Assembly (NCBI GenBank): GCA_035457425.1
Contig: DATIBR010000103.1
Location: 1 to 56,141 of the forward strand
Length of the DNA: 56,141 nucleotides
Direction of reading: 5' to 3'
From: Terriglobales bacterium
GTDB taxonomy: Bacteria; Acidobacteriota; Terriglobia; Terriglobales; Acidobacteriaceae
A model generated the notes under the pieces. It had not been told where the DNA came from, ran no database searches, and saw nothing but the letters and a program-made list of their open reading frames with translations. Positions 7,898-16,213 of the stretch are shown here, in pieces (positions within the stretch are counted from its first letter, which is position 1; each line of letters begins with the position of its first letter). A program made the translations under genes and the position numbers.

Positions 7898-8574
7898 CGT
7901 GCCCTGGCCTCCGACTTCGGCGCCTTCTCCTCGAGCCGCTGGATGCGCGACTGGGTGCGCAGGTTCTTCAAGTAAGCGGTGAGGAGTTCATCGATACGCT
8001 GCTGCACCAGAAGCTCTTCGATCTGGTCCGAGATCTGCGGCAACGGGGGCGGGTTCAATCCTTTCGACCGCAACTCGGGAACAAGCGTGTCGCGGTAATA
8101 GGCTTCGACGTTGCGCGCGTCGATATGGATGCTGGGGCGGAAGCGGAGGTCGACGAAGCGCAGGATGTCGAGGTAGCCGGCGATGTGGGAGCGGACGTCG
8201 TCCTCGGTGAGGCCGTAGCTGGTGAGCAGGGAGCGCCACTGCTGGTCGTCGGCGGCGGGCGCGAGCTGGTGGCGGAGGTTGGCGACCTTGGCGTCGACCT
8301 CGGCGGCGGGGACCGGGCGGTAGGTGGTGAGGCCGATCTCCTGGAGGATGAGTTCCTGGTCGACGAGGCGATCGAGGGCGGCGTCGCACTCGGCGTCGGT
8401 GAGCGTGTTGACGGCGCGGCCGGAGGAGAGCGCTTCGAAGCGGATGGCCTCGTCCCACTGGCTGGCGAGGATGATGCCCTTGTTCACGACGACGACGACG
8501 CGGTCGAGCGTCTCGGCAGTGGCGAGCGCGCCCACGAGCAGGAGGAGCGCGAGTTGGAGACGGCGAGTCGTCAT
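7894..8574 (-). CDS. SurA N-terminal-like periplasmic chaperone without PPIase domain
   Basis: Predicted periplasmic protein of 226 residues. Signal peptide MTTRRLQLALLLLVGALATA, then LDRVVVVVNKGIILASQWDEA, the hallmark opening of SurA/PpiD N-terminal domains (LDRVVAVVNDxVIxxSE). Helical segments DAALDRLVDQELILQEIG and YGLTEDDVRSHIAGYLDILRFV follow the SurA_N pattern. The C-terminus is a helix (QISDQIEELLVQQRIDELL), and no parvulin domain is present. It sits 2 nt after bamA and overlaps tamB by 4 nt, so it is probably a chaperone delivering outer-membrane proteins to the Omp85 protein (inference). I give no gene symbol because it is only the SurA chaperone half. Confidence 0.8.
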   Translation of the reverse strand: MTTRRLQLALLLLVGALATAETLDRVVVVVNKGIILASQWDEAIRFEALSSGRAVNTLTDAECDAALDRLVDQELILQEIGLTTYRPVPAAEVDAKVANLRHQLAPAADDQQWRSLLTSYGLTEDDVRSHIAGYLDILRFVDLRFRPSIHIDARNVEAYYRDTLVPELRSKGLNPPPLPQISDQIEELLVQQRIDELLTAYLKNLRTQSRIQRLEEKAPKSEARAR

Positions 8575-8576
8575 GG

Positions 8577-11500
8577 CTAGAACGTCTGCCCGATGGAGAA
8601 GAAGAAATTGAAGTGCGACAACGTGTCCGAGCGCGTCTCGCGGCGGATCGGGAACGTCGGTGGGTTCAGGTTATACCCAAAGTCAACGCGCACGGGGCCG
8701 ATGGGGGTGCGGTAGCGGATGCCGGCGCCCAACGCCTGCGAGTTGTAGTTGAAGTCGCAGCGCGCAGTGACCGTCAGCAGCTCGCACTGGCTCTTGTGCG
8801 GCTGCGAGACGCGGAAGAGGCTGGGGAAGATGTCGCTGGCGGTGGCGAAGACGTTGCCCATGTCATGGAAGAAGACGAGGCTGAGGTTGTTCTCGACCAG
8901 CGGGAGCGGAATGGTCGGCGTGCGCAGCTCCAGGTTGTTGATGAACATGCCCTCGCCGCCGAGGGGGAAGCCGGTCTCGCGGTCGCGCGGGCCGGCCTGG
9001 TTGATGGCAAAGCCGCGGTGGGAACTCGATCCGCCGCCGAAAAAGCGCTCGGGCAGCGGGACGAATCCGGCGGGGCCGAAGGGCTTCTCGATGCCGAGGC
9101 GCGTGGAGCGCGCGAACACCCAGCGCTTCTTGTCGAAAGTGAACGCGTGGTAGGTGTTGTTCTGGATGAGGAAGCGGGAGAAGCTGGCCTCGGAGCCGAG
9201 GAACTCGGGCGCGACGCCCATGTCGGCCAGGGTGTAAGTGCCCTTGGTGGTCTCGAGAGGGTCGTCGCGCTTGTCGCGGATGTAGGTGAGGCTGGGCATG
9301 CCGATGCGCACCGGGCGCGAGAACAGCGGGATGAGGAAGGGGTCGATGACGAGCGTGCGCGGGTCGACCTTCACGCGGCGGTAGGTCATGCGATAGAGCA
9401 GGGTGGTGATCTTGCTGACCTTGTGCTCGATCTGCGCGGAGCCTTCGAGACGCTGGGCGGTGAAGGTGCGGACGTCGCGGGTGTCGTCAAAGAAGGCGGT
9501 GATGGTGAGCTTGAGGTCCTCGTTGTCGAACCAGCGCGGGGCCTCGTAGCTGAAGAGGCCGCGCTGCTGCAGGCGGCCGAAGCGGGACTTAAAGATGAGC
9601 GTGTGGTTGCGCCCCATGAAGTTGATGCGGGTGACGTCGAAGGAGACGCGGGGGCTCACACCGGTGCGGCCTTGGGGGTCGGTGGCGCCCGGCTCGGAGC
9701 CGGTGGCAATCTCGATGCCGAAGCCGTAGTTGAAGGTCCAGCGGCGGGCCTCGGTGAGCTGCAGCAGGACGTTCTTCTCGCGCGCCTCGCCGTCCGGGTT
9801 CTGGATGGCGATGTTGACCTCGTTGAAGATGCCGAGGTCGTAGAGGCGGCGCTGGGTCTCGAGCATGTCAGCCTGGCTGAGCGGCGCGCCGTTGTGCACC
9901 TGGAGCTCGCGGTCGACGACGTAGGGGCGGGTGAAATGCAGGCCGGCGATGAGGACGCGGTCGATGAAGACCGGCTGGCCTTCCACGATGCGGTAGGTGA
10001 CGTCCATGCGCTGAGGATCGCCGGGCATGGGCTTGGCTTCCGACTCGAACGAGACCTGGGGGAAGCCGTGGTCGAAGTAGTAGTTGACGATGGCGTCGCG
10101 GTCGGTGGCGACGTTGAAGTCGGAGTAGGGCTGGCCCTCGCTGGTGTTGAGCAGCTGGCGCAGCGTCTCGTCGGAGATGGAGTTGTTGCCCTCGATGGCG
10201 AGGGTGCGGACGCGCGTCTGGGGGCCTTCCTTGATGGTGAGTGTGACGCGCATGCGTCCGGTCTCGCCCTGGTAGTCGTCCTGCACGTCGCCGGTGACCT
10301 GCACGTCCTGGAACCCGTTGGAGCGGTAGAGGTCCTCGATGGAGCTGATGTCGCGCGAGAGCATGGACTGGCTGAAGCGTCCGTGGGAGAGCAGCCATCC
10401 GGCGGGCTGCAGCAGCATGCGCTCGCGGATGATGTCTTCGGGGAAGTATTCGTTCCCCTGGATGATGAGGTCGGTGAGCTTGTGGCGCTCGCCCTTCTCG
10501 ATGATGTACTCGACATGACGGTGGTCGCCCTCGGCCGGTGGCTGGCGAAAGTTGACGTCGACGTCGAAGTAGCCCTGCGTCTGGAAGTAATCGCGCAGGT
10601 TGCGGCGGCCCTCGTTGAGCAGGTCGTCGTCGACCGCGTTCTCTTCGTAGATGGGGATGTATTTCTTGAGCTTCCCCTTGCGGATCTTGGCGCCCCGCAG
10701 GTGCAGGTCGATGGTCGGGCCGCGATCGACCTGGAAGGTGTAGTCGACGGTGTTGGTGGCGAGCTGGTACTCGGAGCGCAGCAGGACGACGTCGGCCTCG
10801 AGGCGGTCCTTCTTGTTGTACTTCTTGCGCAAGCGGTCCATGGCGCGCTGCGCCTTGCCGCTGGTCACCTTGTCGCCGGTGTAGAGCTGCGAGATCGAGA
10901 CCATCTCGGCAGGGGTGTAACCGAAATCGCCCTGGAAAACGACGGCGCCCACGCGGGCGCGCTCCCCGGCCGTGATGTGGAAGAGCAGGTCGACCTGCTG
11001 CGTCTCGGGATGGCGCTGCTCCTCGGCCGCGACCTCGGACTGGAAGAATCCCTGGTCGCGCAAGACGTTCTTGATGCCGTCGATCGCGGTGGCGATCTTT
11101 TCCGGCAACAGCAGCTCGCCCAGATCGAGCTTAGTGGCGTTGCGGAGCTGGCTGTCGGTGGGCCCGTAGCGCGGGATGCCGGACATCCGGATCCACCCGA
11201 TGAAGTAGTTGGGCTCGCCGACGAAGGTGAGGTCGACTTCGCCCGTCGCGGTGCGCTCCGCGTCCACGTGGACCTCGGCGAAGCGGCCGGTGGCGTGCAG
11301 CGCCTGGATGCTGCGGCGGACCTTGTTGCGGTCCAGGGGCTGGCCGACTTCCTGGACTACGCGCTCGCGTAGGCGCGGCTCATCCGGGATGGCGCCGGCG
11401 AAACGGATCTCGTGGACCCGCAGCCCGCTGAAACGCGCGAGCGCGGAGAACTCCGCGATGTGAGTCTGGGAGGGCTGCGCCGGCGTGGAGTGCGGTGGGG

Positions 11501-11702
11501 GCGGGGCGGTCTGGGCGAGCGCGGGCGCGCCGGCGCACACCAGCGCCAGCAGCCACAGCCACGTGCGAAGTCTCTGGGAGATCGCTTTCAGCGCCGCCAA
11601 TATTGTCTTGTCGCCCTTCGCAGTCGTGTTCAGGCGTCGGATCCAGGTCCCGGGTGCACGAATAGACGAGAGAGACCGACCAGCGGCGGCAGGCCCGGCC
11701 AT
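8577..11702 (-). CDS. bamA: Omp85-family outer-membrane assembly protein (BamA/TamA-like) with seven POTRA units
   Basis: Outer-membrane insertase of up to 1041 residues. A signal peptide at about 46-64 ends APALA-Q. Then come seven POTRA-like repeats, each starting with a beta-strand plus Gly: LRVHEIRFAG (94), FIGWIRMSG (167), RVGAVVFQGD (250), TIDLHLRGAKI (330), KLTDLIIQGNEYF (408), RVRTLAIEGNNSIS (497) and FIDRVLIAGLHFT (579). The beta-barrel runs from about 655 and ends FFFSIGQTF with the terminal Phe of outer-membrane proteins. E. coli BamA has five and TamA three POTRA units. The longest frame starts at ATG 11702. A TTG at 11600, much closer to the signal peptide, is an equally plausible start. 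First gene of the bamA/SurA-like/tamB operon, divergent from the E1-like gene. Confidence 0.9.
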   Translation of the reverse strand: MAGPAAAGRSLSSIRAPGTWIRRLNTTAKGDKTILAALKAISQRLRTWLWLLALVCAGAPALAQTAPPPPHSTPAQPSQTHIAEFSALARFSGLRVHEIRFAGAIPDEPRLRERVVQEVGQPLDRNKVRRSIQALHATGRFAEVHVDAERTATGEVDLTFVGEPNYFIGWIRMSGIPRYGPTDSQLRNATKLDLGELLLPEKIATAIDGIKNVLRDQGFFQSEVAAEEQRHPETQQVDLLFHITAGERARVGAVVFQGDFGYTPAEMVSISQLYTGDKVTSGKAQRAMDRLRKKYNKKDRLEADVVLLRSEYQLATNTVDYTFQVDRGPTIDLHLRGAKIRKGKLKKYIPIYEENAVDDDLLNEGRRNLRDYFQTQGYFDVDVNFRQPPAEGDHRHVEYIIEKGERHKLTDLIIQGNEYFPEDIIRERMLLQPAGWLLSHGRFSQSMLSRDISSIEDLYRSNGFQDVQVTGDVQDDYQGETGRMRVTLTIKEGPQTRVRTLAIEGNNSISDETLRQLLNTSEGQPYSDFNVATDRDAIVNYYFDHGFPQVSFESEAKPMPGDPQRMDVTYRIVEGQPVFIDRVLIAGLHFTRPYVVDRELQVHNGAPLSQADMLETQRRLYDLGIFNEVNIAIQNPDGEAREKNVLLQLTEARRWTFNYGFGIEIATGSEPGATDPQGRTGVSPRVSFDVTRINFMGRNHTLIFKSRFGRLQQRGLFSYEAPRWFDNEDLKLTITAFFDDTRDVRTFTAQRLEGSAQIEHKVSKITTLLYRMTYRRVKVDPRTLVIDPFLIPLFSRPVRIGMPSLTYIRDKRDDPLETTKGTYTLADMGVAPEFLGSEASFSRFLIQNNTYHAFTFDKKRWVFARSTRLGIEKPFGPAGFVPLPERFFGGGSSSHRGFAINQAGPRDRETGFPLGGEGMFINNLELRTPTIPLPLVENNLSLVFFHDMGNVFATASDIFPSLFRVSQPHKSQCELLTVTARCDFNYNSQALGAGIRYRTPIGPVRVDFGYNLNPPTFPIRRETRSDTLSHFNFFFSIGQTF

Positions 11703-11716
11703 GCCGCTTGCTCTCT

Positions 11717-11739
11717 CGAACCCTATAATAAAAGGTTCG
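11717..11739 (+). promoter_or_regulatory. Divergent promoter with inverted repeat around a TATAAT
   Basis: Perfect TATAAT at 11724-11729 on the plus strand upstream of the MoeB/ThiF-like gene, framed by CGAACC (11717-11722) and GGTTCG (11734-11739), arms of 6 bp with an 11-bp centre. The same AT-rich centre reads TATTAT on the minus strand, toward bamA. Possible operator covering a shared promoter. Confidence 0.45.
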
Positions 11740-11770
11740 TTGCCCTTTGCCGATTCGGAAATCCTCGACC

Positions 11771-12787
11771 GTGGACCCGACCGAACGTTATTCCCGCCAG
11801 TTGCTGTTCCGCCCCCTCGGGGCGGAAGGCCAGCGCAAGCTGGCTGCCGGCCGTGTCGCGGTGGTTGGATGCGGGGCGACCGGCTCCGCGGTGGCTGCGC
11901 TGCTGGCGCGCGCGGGGGTGGGCACGCTGCGCATCATCGACCGCGACTACGTGGAACCCAGCAACCTGCAGCGGCAGGTGCTGTTCGACGAGCACGACGC
12001 CGCCGAGTCGCTGCCCAAGGCGATCGCCGCGGCGCGGAAGATCGCGGCGTTCAACAGCGACATCGTCGTCGAACCCCACGTCGCCGACCTCACGCCGGCC
12101 AACGTGCGCGAGCTGCTCGGCGAGAGCGATCTCGTGCTCGACGCCACCGATAACTTCGAGACGCGCTACCTGGTGAATGACTACTGCGTGGAGCAAGGCC
12201 GTCCGTGGATCTATGCGGCGGCCGTGGGCAGTTACGGCGTGACCATGAACATCGTGCCGGGCGAAACGGCGTGCCTGGCCTGCGTCTTCCCTGCTCCGCC
12301 GCGGGGCGTGGTCGAGACCTGCGACACTTCCGGCATCCTGAACTCGGCGGCCAACCTGGTGGCGTCGCTCGAGGCCACCGAGGCGCTCAAGTTCCTGGTG
12401 GGGGCGCGGGACCAGGTGCGGCGCACGCTGCTCTCGTTCGACGTGTGGACGAATGAGCGCTCCGAGATCTCCGCCGGGAAGCCGAGGCCGGATTGCCGCG
12501 CGTGCGGCGAGCGCGATTTCGTCCACCTGGCCGGCGAGTCGCGGCCGCAGATCACGCTGTGCGGCCGGAACTCCGTGCAGATCCACGAGCGGCAGCGCCC
12601 GGTGGACTTCGAAGAGATGAAGCTCCGCCTGGAGCCGCATGGCCAGGTCCGGCACAACGACTTCGTGCTGAAGTTCTTCCGCGCGCCGTACGAGCTGACG
12701 CTGTTCCCCGACGGCCGCGCCATCATCAAGGGCACCACCGACACCGCGGTGGCACGCTCGCTGTATGCGCGATTTATCGGGTCGTAA
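11771..12787 (+). CDS. ThiF/MoeB/HesA-family adenylyltransferase (E1-like)
   Basis: ATP-dependent enzyme that adenylates the C-terminal Gly of a ubiquitin-like sulfur carrier (ThiS or MoaD), 338 residues. Seen: family opening TERYSRQLLFRPLG; nucleotide-binding VAVVGCGATGSAVAALLARAG; DRDYVEPSNLQRQVLF; DATDNFETRYLVND; conserved ETCDTSGILN with the Cys; and two CXXC pairs, CLAC and CRAC, that would hold structural zinc. The last 90 residues form an extra small domain not found in minimal MoeB. I chose GTG 11771 (VDPTERYSRQ) from family N-termini. A TTG at 11747 would add eight residues. It may serve thiazole (thiG is at 32.3 kb) or molybdopterin synthesis, and the sequence alone does not decide. 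Confidence 0.85.
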   Translation: MDPTERYSRQLLFRPLGAEGQRKLAAGRVAVVGCGATGSAVAALLARAGVGTLRIIDRDYVEPSNLQRQVLFDEHDAAESLPKAIAAARKIAAFNSDIVVEPHVADLTPANVRELLGESDLVLDATDNFETRYLVNDYCVEQGRPWIYAAAVGSYGVTMNIVPGETACLACVFPAPPRGVVETCDTSGILNSAANLVASLEATEALKFLVGARDQVRRTLLSFDVWTNERSEISAGKPRPDCRACGERDFVHLAGESRPQITLCGRNSVQIHERQRPVDFEEMKLRLEPHGQVRHNDFVLKFFRAPYELTLFPDGRAIIKGTTDTAVARSLYARFIGS

Positions 12788-12900
12788 CTGGCCCTCCCAG
12801 CCTCTCAACCGATAGCAGCAAATCCTGTGCAGCGGCTGGCATCCCCTGTTAATCAGGTAGTAATCCAACTCCCTTAGTCCCACGTTGTAGGGAGAACCCC

Positions 12901-13746
12901 ATGCATCGCCTGAGTTTGATCGTCATCCTGATCTTCGCCGCCGCGTCCGCGTTCGCGCAGACCAGCAGCAGCAGCGGCTCTACCCCGGCAGCGCCGCCGT
13001 CGGGCTCCTCGGTCACCGCCACCTCGCCCGCCTCCGGAACAAACACCGGAGCCAGCGCCGACACCAACGCCAACACGCCGGCGCCGGCCACCACCAGCGC
13101 GGCTCCGCAGCCGGCACAGCCGGGCACGGCGCTGCCTCCGGCTCCGGGCACGACCAGCACCACCACGAATCCCGCGCCCGCCACGAGCAACACCACGGTG
13201 AACACGACGGGCGTCGTAGGCACCGGCAACGCGGCGCCGGGCGCCGTCTCCCCCGAGATCCACTTCGAGACGGTGATGCCGGCTCCAGGCGCGACCAGCA
13301 ACATGCCGGGCGCGCCGGCGGGCGCGACCAGCTCGCCGACCACGCCGGGAACGATCTCGGCGCCGACGACCTTCAGCGTGGGCGTGCAGAAGAACGCCAT
13401 CCAGCCGCAGGCGAACCCGAACGCGGAAGAGGCGCCGGCCGCCTACCTCGACCTGAGCGGCAAGAGTTTTGCCGGGGCGACCACGACGGCGCAGCCGGCG
13501 GACAACCGCAGCCTGGCGGAGATCGCGGCGCAGTACAAGCGCGGGCGCGTGACGCAGGCGGGCAAGGTCTTCACCAACGAAGACATCGCGCGGCTGAACG
13601 CGCGCAGCGACGTGAACGTGATGGGCGCGCAGGACAACGCGGCGCTCCCGCAAGGCGAGGAAGCCGCGCCCGCCGACCAGCAGCAGCCGCAGGGGCCGCC
13701 GAAGGGGAAGAAGCGCAGCCCGTTCGCGCCCAAGCTGCCCAAGTAA
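12901..13746 (+). CDS. Low-complexity secreted protein of unknown function
   Basis: 281 residues with signal peptide MHRLSLIVILIFAAASAFAQ. Residues 20-150 are a disordered Thr/Ala/Pro/Ser/Gly-rich stretch with many TSTTTN- and APATS-like runs. A less repetitive segment follows: PEIHFETVMPAPGATS, AAYLDLSGKSFAGA, then NRSLAEIAAQYKRGRVTQAG and VFTNEDIARLNARSDVNVMG, ending in a basic Pro/Lys tail. The helix AEIAAQYKRGR... and FTNEDIARL resemble a short motif seen in acidobacterial secreted proteins, but I cannot name the family. RBS AGGGAGAA precedes the ATG, and a strong terminator follows, so it is probably monocistronic. Possibly an envelope linker protein. Confidence 0.75.
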   Translation: MHRLSLIVILIFAAASAFAQTSSSSGSTPAAPPSGSSVTATSPASGTNTGASADTNANTPAPATTSAAPQPAQPGTALPPAPGTTSTTTNPAPATSNTTVNTTGVVGTGNAAPGAVSPEIHFETVMPAPGATSNMPGAPAGATSSPTTPGTISAPTTFSVGVQKNAIQPQANPNAEEAPAAYLDLSGKSFAGATTTAQPADNRSLAEIAAQYKRGRVTQAGKVFTNEDIARLNARSDVNVMGAQDNAALPQGEEAAPADQQQPQGPPKGKKRSPFAPKLPK

Positions 13747-13808
13747 GCCGACCCACGTCCGACGTCCGCACGCGCCGGCAGGCGGAGCCGAACATGGCGC
13801 GCGCTCAC

Positions 13809-13840
13809 GGGCCTCGCACTCGCGAGGCCCGTTGTTTTTT
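13809..13840 (+). terminator. Intrinsic terminator
   Basis: Perfect 9-bp stem GGGCCTCGC / GCGAGGCCC with an ACTC loop, followed by GTTGTTTTTT. It ends the 12901-13746 transcript. Confidence 0.93.
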
Positions 13841-13917
13841 GCTCGCTCGGAATGACCGTGGTTAGGGGGACTATCTGCTATCTTGTTGCGTTCCTGCTGC
13901 TCGTCAGGAGATGACGC

Positions 13918-15201
13918 ATGGCTGACGCGGTCCCAAACTCCGGCTTGCCGCGCCCTTCCCTCGCCTACCGCTGGCTGGTGCTGTTCTTCCTGAGCATGGC
14001 GATGTTCGGGAACTACTACATCTTCGACAGCATCAACCCGCTGGTCGACATCTTCAAAGACCAGCTGGGCTTCTCCGCCACGGTCATCGGCTACCTCAAC
14101 AGCTTCTATAACGCAGCGGCCATCATCGCGCTCGCGGTGGGCGGCATCATCGTCGACCGCTTCGGGACGAAGAAGTCCATCACCCTGTTCGCGATCCTCT
14201 GCCTGATCGCTTCCGTATGGATGGTCCTGAGCGGCAAGGCGTGGTCGATGCTGGGCGCGCGCTTCCTGCTCGGCATGGGCGCGGAGCCGCTGATCGTCGC
14301 GGTGACGACCGCGCTCGCAAAATGGTTCAAGGGGAAGGAGTTGAGCTTCGCGTTCGGCGTGAACCTGCTGATCGCGCGCGCGGCGTCGTGGCTGGCGGAC
14401 AACACGCCGACGTGGGCGTCGTGGTCGTACGACGGCACCTGGTACCGCCCGCTGTATATCGGGGTGATCGCCGGCGGCATCTGCGTCGCCGCGGCGGTCA
14501 CCTACTGGATCTTGGAAGCGCGCGCCGAGACGCGGTTCCAGGTCGGCGAAGCAGCCGCGACTGACAAGCTCAAGATCAAGGATGCCTTCCTGTTCGGCCG
14601 GACGTTCTGGTACATCGTGGCGCTGTGCGTCACGTTCTACGCTACCGTGTTCTCGTTCCGGCTGTTCGGGATCGACTACTTCATGAGCGCGCACGGCCGG
14701 ACGCGGGAGAGCGCCGGCGCCCTGAATGGGTTCTTGCCGCTGATGTCGATGTGGGCGACGCCGGTATTCGGGTTGATCGCCGACAAGGTCGGCAAGCGCG
14801 CGACCTTCATGCTGTTCGGCTCCGTGCTGATGCCCATCGTGTTCGTCATGATGGGCTACTCGCACGTCACGCTCTGGATACCGGTCGGGATGCTGGGCGT
14901 GGCGTTCTCGCTCATCCCGGCCATCATGTGGCCGTCGGTGGCGTACCTGGTGGAGGAGCGGCGGCTGGGCAGCGCCTATGCCCTGATGACGCTATGCCAG
15001 CAAGTCGGCTGGCTGGCGATGAACCAGGCCATCGGCTTCAGCCAGGACAAGTTCAATGCCAGCCCGAGCAATCCTCCGGGTTACCTGCCGATGCTCTGGA
15101 TCCTGGCCGGAGTGAGCCTGGCCGGCATCCTGTTCTCCTTCCTGCTGTGGCAGGCGGAGCGCGGAAAGCAGGCGCATGGGCTGGAGACCATCAAGGCGTA
15201 G
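13918..15201 (+). CDS. MFS transporter (MFSD1-like)
   Basis: Inner-membrane secondary transporter, 427 residues, with about 12 hydrophobic segments. Motif A is visible in the N-half as GGIIVDRFGTKKS and its C-half counterpart as FGLIADKVGKRATF. The first membrane segment ends GNYYIFDSINPLVDIF, and the later segment reads LGSAYALMTLCQQVGWLAMN. Both recall the MFSD1 group, whose characterised members move dipeptides, so a small-peptide or organic-anion substrate is possible (weak inference). ATG at 13918 has RBS AGGAG 8 nt upstream. The gene stands alone between a terminator and a long spacer, so context does not suggest a substrate. Confidence 0.85.
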   Translation: MADAVPNSGLPRPSLAYRWLVLFFLSMAMFGNYYIFDSINPLVDIFKDQLGFSATVIGYLNSFYNAAAIIALAVGGIIVDRFGTKKSITLFAILCLIASVWMVLSGKAWSMLGARFLLGMGAEPLIVAVTTALAKWFKGKELSFAFGVNLLIARAASWLADNTPTWASWSYDGTWYRPLYIGVIAGGICVAAAVTYWILEARAETRFQVGEAAATDKLKIKDAFLFGRTFWYIVALCVTFYATVFSFRLFGIDYFMSAHGRTRESAGALNGFLPLMSMWATPVFGLIADKVGKRATFMLFGSVLMPIVFVMMGYSHVTLWIPVGMLGVAFSLIPAIMWPSVAYLVEERRLGSAYALMTLCQQVGWLAMNQAIGFSQDKFNASPSNPPGYLPMLWILAGVSLAGILFSFLLWQAERGKQAHGLETIKA

Positions 15202-15523
15202 CCGGATGGCGTAGCCGGACTTGTCGCCGTTGCGCTTCGGTCCGGCTCAGGGCAAGGAAACGGCAAAAACCTGCCGCCGCCATCCGCGCTGGATTAGTAC
15301 AGATGCCGGGAAACGAGGAGCCGCTAGGCAACTAAAGTGGCAGCTTTTACACTCTCTGTTACAGCGGCACACCCGGGAGCGGGGGCGGCCGCAGCGCAGG
15401 ACCGGCCCAAGGTCTCATAAGTCCCGTGATTCCAGTCGAGTGGCGGGAATTCTCAGAGCAGCAGTACAACGAATCAGCTACTTAGCCGCATCTATTTGAA
15501 TAAGCGGCCTGCTAAAGGCGCAA
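15202..15523 (+). other. Long spacer before the ECF sigma gene
   Basis: 322 bp without a credible gene. It holds a small tandem duplication at the MFS stop (GGCGTAGCCGGA twice), a possible hairpin AGCCGGAC / GTCCGGCT with a long loop and no T-tract, and AT-richer patches around TTTTACACT (near 15345) and TTTGAATAAG (near 15495). A promoter for the sigma operon should lie here. GGGAATT near 15446 could be an ECF -35 for autoregulation, but I see no firm match. Confidence 0.4.
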
Positions 15524-16132
15524 TTGACACAAGCGAAAAAACTGATAGCTCCCGGGCTCTCAGAGGCAGAGGCGATCCAGCGGGCCCAACGGGGTGACGC
15601 GGAAGCTTTCGAAGCCCTTTATGGGCTGCACAAGCGACGCGTGTACTCGCTCTGCCTGCGAATGACCGGGAACACGGCCGAGGCCGAAGACCTCACGCAG
15701 GAAGCGTTCCTGCAGCTGTATCGCAAGATCGCGACGTTCCGCGGGGAGTCGGCGTTCTCGACCTGGCTGCATCGGCTGGCGGTGAACGTCGTGCTGATGC
15801 ACCTGCGCAAGAAGGGACTGCCGGAAGTCTCGCTGGAAGAGACGATGGAGCCCCAGCAGGAAGACGGCCCGAAGAGAGACATCGGCGCGCGTGACAACGT
15901 GCTGGCCGGGTCGATCGACCGGGTGAACCTGGAGCGGGCGATCGAGAGCCTGCCGCCGGGCTACCGGATCATCTTCGTGCTGCACGACATTGAAGGGTAC
16001 GAGCACAACGAAATCGCGGAAATGATGGGGTGCTCGATCGGCAACAGCAAGTCGCAGCTGCACAAGGCCCGCATGAAGCTGCGCGACCTGCTCAAGTTGA
16101 GCAAGGCGGAACAGAAAGCGAGCCGCAGGTAA
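15524..16132 (+). CDS. ECF (group IV) RNA polymerase sigma factor
   Basis: Extracytoplasmic-function sigma factor, 202 residues. Region 2: [23 protein letters not shown], then [20 protein letters not shown] (core-binding helix, DxTQExFL) and [20 protein letters not shown]. Region 4: [27 protein letters not shown] followed by [18 protein letters not shown], the helix-turn-helix for the -35. The start is the TTG at 15524, since no ATG lies upstream of region 2 and AAAGG sits 5 nt before it. The next gene is a zinc-finger anti-sigma, 81 nt downstream, so the pair forms a standard cell-surface sensing unit. The target regulon cannot be read from this window. Confidence 0.92.
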   Translation: MTQAKKLIAPGLSEAEAIQRAQRGDAEAFEALYGLHKRRVYSLCLRMTGNTAEAEDLTQEAFLQLYRKIATFRGESAFSTWLHRLAVNVVLMHLRKKGLPEVSLEETMEPQQEDGPKRDIGARDNVLAGSIDRVNLERAIESLPPGYRIIFVLHDIEGYEHNEIAEMMGCSIGNSKSQLHKARMKLRDLLKLSKAEQKASRR

Positions 16133-16213
16133 GACCCGAGAAGAGCCGCAAAGGCCGCCGGGAGCAGTCGAAAAGCAACAGAGGAAGTTTTCGGGGAGAG
16201 GAAGTACAAGAAC

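Noticed and set aside
8613-11372. 919-residue open frame opposite bamA
   Set aside because: Long only because stop codons are rare on the antisense of GC-rich DNA; composition is Val/Ala/Asp/Gly-rich and lacks domains, while the minus strand encodes an unmistakable Omp85 protein.
12874-14865. 663-residue minus-strand frame across the secreted protein and MFS genes
   Set aside because: No homologous motif, Arg/His-rich, and it runs through two real genes and a strong terminator on the other strand.
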